Part shown: piece by piece, positions 25,922 through 32,425 of the stretch
Numbering within the stretch: position 1 is the stretch's first letter
Layout: each line of letters begins with the position of its first letter
Source: Bradyrhizobium sp. C9
GTDB lineage: Bacteria > Pseudomonadota > Alphaproteobacteria > Rhizobiales > Xanthobacteraceae
DNA: 64,000 bases
Direction of reading: 5' to 3'
Assembly (NCBI RefSeq): GCF_002532045.1
Contig: NZ_NWTG01000002.1
Coordinates: 124,001-188,000 of the forward strand
Program-made: the position numbers and the translations under genes
The notes under the pieces: generated by a model
The model's input: only the letters and a program-made list of their open reading frames with translations
What the model was told of the DNA's origin: nothing
The model's database searches: none

Positions 25922-26928
25922 CGATGCAGGGCGCCCCAGCCCCCTCTTCACCTCTCCCGCTTGCGGGGGAGGTCGACGCGCGCCCAGCGCGTGGCGGGTG
26001 GGGGCTCCCTCCACACAATGATCCTTCCGATTCGCGGCGATACCCCCACCCCGGCCCTCCCCCGCAAGCGGGAGAGGGAGTGCAATCCCGACGCGGCCGC
26101 AACTTTGCTCTCCGTCGCTATGTACTGCTCACGCTCGGCATGCTGGGCGTGGTGCTGCTGAGCGCGCTCGGTATCTGGCAGGTCGAACGCAGGACCTGGA
26201 AGCTGACGCTGATCGAGCGGGTCGAGCAGCGCATGCATGCGGCGCCGACGGCGCCGCCGCCTCCCTCGTCATGGCCCGCGGTCACGGCCGCGAGCGACGA
26301 ATATCGCCGCGTCACCCTGCGCGGCACCTTCCGCCATGCCGATGAGACGCTGGTGCAGGCGGTCACGACAGACGGTCCCGGTTTCTGGGTGCTGACCCCG
26401 CTGCAAATGGCTGACGGAACCACGGTGCTGGTCAATCGCGGCTTCGTGCCGCCTGATCGGCGTGATCCGGCGACGCGGCGCGACGGCGAGCCGATAGGCG
26501 CGGTCAGCGTGACCGGGCTGTTGCGGATGTCGGAGCCGCAGGGCGGCTTCCTGCGCAACAATGACCCCGCGGCAGGCCGCTGGTATTCCCGCGACGTCGC
26601 CGCGATCGCGGCCACGCACGGGTTGTCGCAGGTAGCCCCCTTCTTCGTCGATGCGGATGCGACGCCAAATCCGGGCGGCGCTCCCGTCGGCGGGCTGACG
26701 ATCGTGCGGTTTCCGAACAACCACCTGATTTACGCGCTGACATGGTTCGCACTGGCCTTTATGCTGGCGGGCGCGCTCCTGCGCGTCATCGGCGGCAGGG
26801 GCCGCGCCGGCGCCTCCGATCCAAAGTGGAGTTCAAGGCGCGCCGCCGTGCGCCGCCTGATCGGCGCAGCCCGCAATCTGTCTCGCGACACAGGCTCAGA
26901 TGCTCGAGCGCACCTCGAATCTGCATGA
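25918..26928 (+). CDS. SURF1 family oxidase assembly protein
   Basis: SURF1/Shy1 proteins help insert heme into heme-copper oxidases. Family features are the N-terminal helix VLLTLGMLGVVLLSALGIWQ followed by VERRTWK, then RVTLRGTF, GFWVLTPLQMADGTTVLVNR and the C-terminal NNHLIYALTWFALAFMLAG. From GTG 25918 the product has 336 residues, but about residues 8-54 are encoded by a family-A palindromic repeat (25941-26079). A GTG at 26080, just after the repeat and preceded by its GGAGAGG, would give about 282 residues with a normal SURF1 N-terminus. Either the repeat is translated or it provides the start signal. Placed after cyoABCD it probably serves the bo3 oxidase; no heme O synthase gene is here. 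Confidence 0.92.
   Translation: MTMQGAPAPSSPLPLAGEVDARPARGGWGLPPHNDPSDSRRYPHPGPPPQAGEGVQSRRGRNFALRRYVLLTLGMLGVVLLSALGIWQVERRTWKLTLIERVEQRMHAAPTAPPPPSSWPAVTAASDEYRRVTLRGTFRHADETLVQAVTTDGPGFWVLTPLQMADGTTVLVNRGFVPPDRRDPATRRDGEPIGAVSVTGLLRMSEPQGGFLRNNDPAAGRWYSRDVAAIAATHGLSQVAPFFVDADATPNPGGAPVGGLTIVRFPNNHLIYALTWFALAFMLAGALLRVIGGRGRAGASDPKWSSRRAAVRRLIGAARNLSRDTGSDARAHLESA
25941..26079. repeat. Interspersed palindromic repeat, family A, copy 2 (inside surf1 frame)
   Basis: The left arm CCCTCTTCACCTCTCCCGC with TTGCGGGGGAGG and the right arm CCCTCCCCCGCAAGCGGGAG with AGGG are those of the intergenic family A, with GCGTGGCGGGTGGGGGCTCC and CCCCCACCC as inner pieces. Here it lies within the open surf1 frame with no stop codon, encoding a Pro/Gly/Arg-rich stretch. 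It ends one base before the alternative GTG start at 26080. Confidence 0.85.
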
Positions 26929-28282
26929 CGAAAGCACCGCGACCGGGACGGCCGTGATGCAATCCGCCGTGAGCGCGGCCGACGGCATGCCGCTCGACCT
27001 CTCAGCGCCCGCCGACCTCGCGACCAATCGCAAGAACATGGCCCTGCTGGTCCAGTTGCGCTGGATCGCCGTGATCGGTCAGATCGCCACCATCGGCTTC
27101 GTGCAGTTCTGGATGGGCGTCACGCTGCCGCTGCTGCCGATGGCGGCGGTGATCGCCGGCTTGGTGGCGCTCAACCTCGTCAGCCTGCTATGGCTGCGCT
27201 ACCGCGCCGACATCAACAACCGCGAGCTGCTGGTCGCGCTGGCGCTCGACGTCGCGGCGCTGACGGTCCTGCTCTATCTCGCCGGCGGCGCCACCAATCC
27301 CTTCACGTCGCTCTATCTGCTGCAGGTGACGCTTGGCGCGGTGTTGCTCGATGCCCCCTCGACCTGGTCGCTGGTGGCGCTGGTCTGCATGAACTTCGCC
27401 TGGCTGACCAGCTACTACCGGCCGCTGGAGCTGCCGCAGGGCTTTGCCGAGGCCTTCAATCTCTACATCGCGGGCACCTTCATCGGCCTCGTGCTCGACG
27501 CCGTGCTGCTCGTGGTGTTCATGACGCGGATCAACCGCAATCTGCGCGACCGCGACCTTCGGCTGGCGGCGCTGCGCCAGCACGCGGCCGAGCAGGACCA
27601 CATCGTGCAGATGGGCCTGCTGGCCTCCGGCGCCGCGCATGAGCTCGGCACGCCGCTCGCCTCGCTCTCGGTCATCCTGGGCGACTGGCGCCGGATGCCG
27701 GCGTTCGCTTCCGATCCTGAAATGTCGCAAGACCTCGGCGAGATGGAGATTTCCGTGCAGCGCTGCAAGTCGATCGTCACCGGCATCCTGCTGTCGGCCG
27801 GCGAAGCCCGCGGCGAAGGCTCATCGCCGACCACGGTCGCGGCGTTCCTGACCGCGCTGGTGGAGGAATGGCGGACGACGCGGCCGTCGGCGACGCTGTA
27901 TTTCCGCAACGCCTTCGGCACAGATCTTGCGATCGTCTCCGACATCGCGCTCAAGCAGGCAATCTTCAACGTGCTCGACAATGCCGCCGAGGTCTCGCGC
28001 GACTGGATCGAGCTGATGGCCGAGCGCAATGCCGACAAGCTTGTGCTGTCGGTAACCGATCGCGGCCCGGGCTTCTCGCGCGAGATGCTGACGAATGTCG
28101 GCAAGCCGTATCAATCCACCAAGGGCAGCTCCGGCAGCGGCCTCGGCCTGTTCCTGGTCGTCAACGTGGTGCGCAAGCTCGGCGGCGTGGTGACGGCGCG
28201 CAACCGGCCGGATATCGGCGCCGCGGTCAAGCTCGAGCTGCCGCTCTCGACGCTTGCGATCGGAGATCCTCTTGACGGATGA
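26900..28282 (+). CDS. actS: Redox-sensing histidine kinase, ActS/PrrB/RegB family
   Basis: A 460-residue sensor kinase. Six transmembrane helices span about residues 50-210. GGATNPF at 129-135 is the quinone-binding heptapeptide of RegB. The phosphoacceptor is His247 in AAHELGTPLASLS. Cys289 in VQRCKSIV matches the redox-active cysteine of RegB. The ATPase domain has NVLDNAAEVS and SGSGLGLFLV. The kinase senses the ubiquinone pool and redox state and phosphorylates ActR. Its start at 26900 overlaps the surf1 end by 29 bases; ATG at 26957 would avoid this. Being co-transcribed with a ubiquinol oxidase, it sits with the enzyme that oxidises its signal molecule. Confidence 0.95.
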   Translation: MLERTSNLHDESTATGTAVMQSAVSAADGMPLDLSAPADLATNRKNMALLVQLRWIAVIGQIATIGFVQFWMGVTLPLLPMAAVIAGLVALNLVSLLWLRYRADINNRELLVALALDVAALTVLLYLAGGATNPFTSLYLLQVTLGAVLLDAPSTWSLVALVCMNFAWLTSYYRPLELPQGFAEAFNLYIAGTFIGLVLDAVLLVVFMTRINRNLRDRDLRLAALRQHAAEQDHIVQMGLLASGAAHELGTPLASLSVILGDWRRMPAFASDPEMSQDLGEMEISVQRCKSIVTGILLSAGEARGEGSSPTTVAAFLTALVEEWRTTRPSATLYFRNAFGTDLAIVSDIALKQAIFNVLDNAAEVSRDWIELMAERNADKLVLSVTDRGPGFSREMLTNVGKPYQSTKGSSGSGLGLFLVVNVVRKLGGVVTARNRPDIGAAVKLELPLSTLAIGDPLDG

Positions 28283-28808
28283 ACGCCAGCTCCTGATCGT
28301 CGAGGACGATGCGGGCTTTGCCCGCACGCTGAAGCGCTCGTTCGAGCGCCGCGGTTACGACGTCGCGGTATCAGGCTCGCTCGACGAGGTCCGCGAGTTG
28401 CTCGAGCAGCAGTCGCCAGGCTATGCCGTCGTCGACCTGAAGCTCGCCGGCGGCGCATCGGGCCTTGCCTGCGTCGAAGCGCTGCACGCCCATGATCCCG
28501 AGATGCTGATCGTCGTGCTGACGGGATTCGCCAGCATCGCGACCGCGGTGGAGGCGATCAAGCTCGGCGCCTGCCACTATCTGGCCAAGCCGTCGAACAC
28601 CGACGACATCGAGGCCGCGTTCCAAAAGGCCGCCGGCAACGCCGCCATCGAGGTCGGCGCGCGGCCGACCTCGATCAAGACGCTGGAATGGGAGCGCATC
28701 CACCAGACCCTGATGGAGACAGATTTCAACATCTCCGAGGCCGCGCGGAGGCTCGGCATGCACCGCCGGACGCTCGCGCGCAAGCTCGAGAAGCAGCGGG
28801 TGAAGTAG
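28272..28808 (+). CDS. actR: Redox response regulator, ActR/PrrA/RegA family
   Basis: 178 residues from TTG 28272, which has GGAG upstream and overlaps the end of actS. The receiver domain has the acidic pocket EDD (11-13) and phosphoacceptor Asp55 in YAVVDLKLAGG; the switch Lys is in HYLAKPSNTDD. The C-terminal Fis-type helix-turn-helix contains NISEAARRLGMHRRTLARKL, the strongly conserved DNA-binding end of RegA/PrrA/ActR. This two-domain protein is a global redox regulator in alphaproteobacteria (respiration, and CO2 and N2 fixation in various species). Last gene of the cyo-surf1-actSR unit. Confidence 0.95.
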   Translation: MTDERQLLIVEDDAGFARTLKRSFERRGYDVAVSGSLDEVRELLEQQSPGYAVVDLKLAGGASGLACVEALHAHDPEMLIVVLTGFASIATAVEAIKLGACHYLAKPSNTDDIEAAFQKAAGNAAIEVGARPTSIKTLEWERIHQTLMETDFNISEAARRLGMHRRTLARKLEKQRVK

Positions 28809-28830
28809 CGCACTCTCGCCGCTGAAGCGG

Positions 28831-28861
28831 CCCCGATTTCACTTCGTTGCATCCGGGCTAC
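28831..28861. repeat. Interspersed palindromic repeat, family D, copy 2 (truncated)
   Basis: CCCCGATTTCACTTCGTTGC followed by ATCCGGGCTAC matches the right half of the complete copy at 20151-20184, but the left arm lacks GTAGC. It lies between actR and the convergent MFS gene. Confidence 0.7.
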
Positions 28862-28878
28862 GAACGGCCGCCGGGGCA

Positions 28879-30099
28879 TCAAGCAGCGCTCATCCTCGGC
28901 GCGCGCCGCGGCAGCAGCAGTGGCGTCAGCAGCATCAGCACACCGCTGAGCGCGACCGCCATGCGGACGCCTGCGAGGCCCGCCAACACGCCCCACAGTG
29001 CCGTCAGCACCGCGGTCATCGCCAGGCTCGAGATCGACCAGGCCGCCAGCACCCGCGCGGTGCGCTCCATCTCGATCTGGCCGAGGCGGTAGGCCGCCAG
29101 CACCGGATTGAAGACGCCGGCGCAGGTGACGAGGCCGAGCTGAAGACAGAACACCACCGCGATGCCGGCCGTGCCGCCCGGTATGAAGGCAAGGCCGAGC
29201 GACCAGCACGCGCGCAACGCACCAGCGGCGAGCAGGATGTTGTGCTGCCCGAACCGCGTCGCCAGCACCGGCGCCAACCGCGCGCCGATCAGGCCGCCGA
29301 CGCAGGGCGCTCCGAAGGCGAGGCCGTATTGCCACGGCGCGAATGCGAGATCGCGGAGCATGAGTAGCGCCAGTGGCGGCGCCGTTGCCATGATCAGGCC
29401 GTTGACCAGTACGGTATTGAGGAACAGCGACCGCAATACCGGATGCGCGAGGATGTATCGCCATCCCGCGAGCAGATCGACGATGCTGTAGGGCGGTGCT
29501 ACGCGCCGTACGGGCTCCGGCTCCTTCCCGCCGATCGAACCTATCCCGGCCGCCGACAATAGAAAGCTGACGGCATCGGCGATCACGGTGACGACCGGAC
29601 CGAGCAGGCCGATCGCGACGCCACCGAGCGGCGGGCCGATCGCGGTCGCGATCCACATGGTGGATTCGAGCCGGGCATTGGCGAGCACCAGATCCTCGTG
29701 CCTGACCAGGCTCTTCAGGCAGGCACCGCTCGCCGCGCGGAACGCGATGTCTGCGGCCGCTGCGATCACCGACACGACGGCGAGCTGAATAAAGCTGAGT
29801 TGGCCGAGGGCGAACGCGATCGGGACGCTCATCATCGCGGCAAAGCGGATCAAGTCCATCGCGATCATCACCGGCCGCTTGCGGCGGAATTCAACCCACG
29901 GACCAAGCGGCACCGCCAGCGCGGCGCCAGCCAGCATCCCGACCGCAGCTAGCGCAGAGACCGCCTCCGGCCCGACATGCAGCACGAGGATTGCGATCAG
30001 CGGGAAGGCATCGAAGGCCAGCCGTGTGCCGAGTGACGAGACCGCGAACGCGGCCCACAGCCTGTCGAACCCGCGCCCCAGCGATCGTCCCGCAAGCAT
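28879..30099 (-). CDS. MFS transporter, EntS/MFS_3-like exporter
   Basis: A 406-residue permease with about 12 hydrophobic helices. It starts FDRLWAAFAVSSLGTRLAFD, typical of the MFS_3 group that includes the enterobactin exporter EntS and macrolide efflux proteins. The first cytoplasmic loop shows LGPWVEFRRKRPVMIAMD, the motif-A region. The second half begins near HPVLRSLFLNTVLVNG. It probably exports a small hydrophobic compound. It is alone on the minus strand, facing actR at its 3' end. Substrate not predictable. Confidence 0.88.
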   Translation of the reverse strand: MLAGRSLGRGFDRLWAAFAVSSLGTRLAFDAFPLIAILVLHVGPEAVSALAAVGMLAGAALAVPLGPWVEFRRKRPVMIAMDLIRFAAMMSVPIAFALGQLSFIQLAVVSVIAAAADIAFRAASGACLKSLVRHEDLVLANARLESTMWIATAIGPPLGGVAIGLLGPVVTVIADAVSFLLSAAGIGSIGGKEPEPVRRVAPPYSIVDLLAGWRYILAHPVLRSLFLNTVLVNGLIMATAPPLALLMLRDLAFAPWQYGLAFGAPCVGGLIGARLAPVLATRFGQHNILLAAGALRACWSLGLAFIPGGTAGIAVVFCLQLGLVTCAGVFNPVLAAYRLGQIEMERTARVLAAWSISSLAMTAVLTALWGVLAGLAGVRMAVALSGVLMLLTPLLLPRRAPRMSAA

Positions 30100-30277
30100 G
30101 CCGCGCCCCTTGCCGGCCGCGATCTGATGGCGCCGGAGCGCGGTAAAAGGTCATGAGTCGCGGCGATCCGCCAAGCGGCAATTGCGCAAGGCTGCGTGGC
30201 GCGCGCGGAGCCCAGTTCCAGCGCCACGCCCCCTTACGGTGGACCTCCGCGCGAGGGGAGGTCTGAGTCAGAAAGCA

Positions 30278-30305
30278 AAAAGCCCGGTCTTGCGACCGGG
30301 CTTTT
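30278..30305 (-). terminator. Rho-independent terminator of carD
   Basis: A perfect 12-bp stem, AAAAGCCCGGTC and GACCGGGCTTTT, with loop TTGC lies 22 bases after the carD stop on the minus strand and is followed by T residues in both directions. A smaller hairpin (GACCTCC..GGAGGTC, 30242-30263) lies just beyond. Confidence 0.9.
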
Positions 30306-30327
30306 GTTTTCAATCCGTCGAACCCTT

Positions 30328-31275
30328 TCAGGCGGCTTCGTCTTCGACGGCGGTATCGTCGCCATCGGTATCGGCATCCTCACCGTCGGCATCGCCCTCG
30401 CCTTCACCCTCGGCTTCCGCCTTGGCGCCGCGGCGCGGGCTCTTGGCGAGCTGGCCTTCGATCTCCTTGATCGCCTCGGTCTCGGTCGAGTGCTGCACGA
30501 CCGCGATTTCGCGCGACAGACGGTCGAGCGCCGCTTCATAGAGCTGACGTTCGGAGTAGGACTGCTCGGGCTGCGATTCCGAACGATAGAGATCGCGGAC
30601 CACCTCGGCGATCGCGACGATGTCGCCCGAGTTGATCTTCGCTTCGTATTCCTGGGCGCGGCGCGACCACATGGTGCGCTTGACGCGGGCGCGGCCCTTC
30701 AGCGTCTCCAGCGCTTTCTTGACCAGCGCCGGCTCCGACAGCTTGCGCATGCCGACATTGGCGACCTTCGCCGTCGGCACCCGCAGCGTCATCTTGTCCT
30801 TCATGAAATTGATCACGAACAGCTCGAGCTTGGCGCCCGCGATCTCCTGCTCCTCGATCGCCAGGATCTGGCCGACGCCGTGAGCGGGATAGACGACGAA
30901 TTCGTTGGCCTTGAAGCCCTGGCGCTGGGTCACGACCTTCTTCGGCTCCTCGACGCGCGGCGCAGCGGCCGGCTTGGCGGCAACCTTCGGAGCAGCGGCG
31001 GGGGCGGCAGCCTTCGGGGCAGCCGGCTTCGGCGCGACAGCAGCAGTCTTGGGGGCGACCTTCGCAGCAGCGGGCTTCGCAGCTGCCGCTTTCGCGGCAG
31101 TCTTGGCAGTCTTTTCTGGCATCACGCTTCTTTTGTTCTTTGAGGACTTTGCAGCCGCCGCCTTCTTGGCCCCCTTCACGGGCGCCTTGGCACGGCCCTT
31201 GGTTGCGCTGCGAGCAACGACAGCGGCTTTCTTCGTCGTCTTTGAAGCACTCTTTTTACGCGTTTTCTGTGACAC
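30328..31275 (-). CDS. CarD family RNA polymerase-binding regulator with histone-like N-terminal tail
   Basis: 315 residues from GTG 31275. The core (about residues 118-275) is a CarD/CdnL domain: the RNA-polymerase interaction part has NEFVVYPAHGVGQILAIEE and FVINFMKDKMTLRVP, and the helical part has SRRAQEYEAKINSGD. It stabilises open promoter complexes. Before it are about 110 residues of Lys, Ala and Pro repeats resembling histone H1; after it is an acidic tail rich in Glu, Asp and Gly. An internal ATG at 31122 would remove 51 residues, including the most basic part. Upstream lie fdxA, the S4 protein and the helicase, a conserved alphaproteobacterial order. Confidence 0.93.
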   Translation of the reverse strand: MSQKTRKKSASKTTKKAAVVARSATKGRAKAPVKGAKKAAAAKSSKNKRSVMPEKTAKTAAKAAAAKPAAAKVAPKTAAVAPKPAAPKAAAPAAAPKVAAKPAAAPRVEEPKKVVTQRQGFKANEFVVYPAHGVGQILAIEEQEIAGAKLELFVINFMKDKMTLRVPTAKVANVGMRKLSEPALVKKALETLKGRARVKRTMWSRRAQEYEAKINSGDIVAIAEVVRDLYRSESQPEQSYSERQLYEAALDRLSREIAVVQHSTETEAIKEIEGQLAKSPRRGAKAEAEGEGEGDADGEDADTDGDDTAVEDEAA

Positions 31276-31375
31276 AGCCTGCGCGCGGAAACTGCCACGC
31301 CCCTGTTCGATGTTTGCGGGAACCTCGACGCCACAAGGTACGCATGGCAGGGGGTTCTTGGCCTGTAATGGTGCA

Positions 31376-31403
31376 GATATAGCACATTTTCCGCAAAAAT
31401 CAA
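31376..31403 (-). promoter_or_regulatory. Candidate sigma70 promoter of carD
   Basis: On the minus strand TTGATT (31398-31403), a 16-base spacer and TATATC (31376-31381) resemble -35 and -10 boxes in an AT-rich pocket. This would leave a leader of about 95 bases to the GTG at 31275. The boxes are reasonable but not perfect. Confidence 0.45.
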
Positions 31404-31551
31404 TGGTTTACGCCCGATTCCGGGCATAACAGGGCATCCTTAGGTCATATGTCCGTCATTAGGGTTAAATCGGCGGCCGAACGGAGACCGCCACGGGTCC
31501 AGTCTCGCCCCTATCGGGGTAGTCCGACGGTTATTGGCAAACGCCAGCGAA

Positions 31552-31890
31552 TCAGTCGCCGCTGCCCGGATTCGGAGAAAAATATTTCTCGAACTTGCCT
31601 TCCTTGCCTTCCCACTCCTTGGCGTCCTCGGGCGAGTCCTTCTTCTGGGTGATATTCGGCCAGCTCTTGGCATACTCGGTGTTCACCTCGAGCCACTTCT
31701 CCAGCCCCGGCTCGGTATCCGGCTTGATGGCGTCAGCCGGGCATTCCGGCTCGCACACGCCGCAATCGATGCATTCGTCAGGATGGATGACCAGCATGTT
31801 CTCGCCCTCGTAGAAGCAATCGACGGGGCAGACCTCGACGCAGTCGGTATATTTGCACTTGATGCAGGCTTCAGTGACGACGTAGGTCAT
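31552..31890 (-). CDS. fdxA: 7Fe ferredoxin FdxA
   Basis: A 112-residue ferredoxin with one [3Fe-4S] and one [4Fe-4S] cluster, the usual alphaproteobacterial FdxA length. Cysteines lie at 9, 12, 17, 21 and 25, then at 40, 43, 46 and 50 ([13 protein letters not shown]). Metal-binding halves are followed by the standard C-terminal extension from about residue 60. It is a cytoplasmic low-potential electron carrier. It lies between the S4 protein gene and carD on the same strand; repeat E2 lies upstream. Confidence 0.96.
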   Translation of the reverse strand: MTYVVTEACIKCKYTDCVEVCPVDCFYEGENMLVIHPDECIDCGVCEPECPADAIKPDTEPGLEKWLEVNTEYAKSWPNITQKKDSPEDAKEWEGKEGKFEKYFSPNPGSGD

Positions 31891-32010
31891 CCAAAACTCC
31901 GGAACGATCGATTTTTCTGGGGTTGCGTAGCGCAGGAATACCGGGGCCGCAAGGGAAGCGGGCTCTGAAAAACGCCAGTATTCTCACGCCCCTGCCACCG
32001 ATTTTATTGG

Positions 32011-32083
32011 GAGCATGATCCCCGGGCAAACGCTATCCGTTTGTCGTGAGGAAAACCGGCCTCCACTTTTCCGGATCATGCTC
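32011..32083. repeat. Interspersed palindromic repeat, family E, copy 2
   Basis: Terminal arms GAGCATGATCC and GGATCATGCTC match copy 1 (21521-21569), with a shared CCACTTTTCCGG next to the right arm. The centre is longer and different (GGGCAAACGCTATCCGTTTG). It lies between fdxA and the S4 gene. Confidence 0.88.
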
Positions 32084-32108
32084 AATTGAGATAGCAAGCG
32101 CTAGATAA

Positions 32109-32393
32109 CTACTCCTTGCCGGCCTGCAAATTGCCGGCCTGCAAATCCTCATACAGCACGCGCGCCGCAGTGGCATCGCCGCGCCGCTCGGCGAAGCCCG
32201 TCACCTTCAGCACGCGGACGCTGTTGTCGAGCGCGACGGTGACGACGTCGCCCGCCTTCACGGCATGGCCCGGCGATTTCTCGCGTGTGCCGTTGATGCG
32301 GACATGACCTGATGCGACGAGTTCAGCCGCGCTGGTGCGGGCCTTCACCACCCGTGCGTGCCACAGCCATTTGTCGAGGCGCTGCCGATCCAA
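32109..32393 (-). CDS. S4 domain RNA-binding protein (Hsp15-like)
   Basis: A 94-residue protein consisting almost wholly of an S4 domain: RLDKWLWHARVVKARTSAAE and LVASGHVRINGTREKSPGH, then VKAGDVVTVALDN. This matches the Hsp15 (HslR) family, which binds 50S subunits carrying stalled nascent chains. It follows the helicase gene by 32 bases, so the two are probably co-transcribed and both may act on RNA. The C-terminus LQAGNLQAGKE comes from a 15-base tandem duplication in the DNA (32116-32145). Confidence 0.9.
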   Translation of the reverse strand: MDRQRLDKWLWHARVVKARTSAAELVASGHVRINGTREKSPGHAVKAGDVVTVALDNSVRVLKVTGFAERRGDATAARVLYEDLQAGNLQAGKE

Positions 32394-32425
32394 GCTTCAG
32401 ACCAAGAACTAGACCAAGGGTTGGA

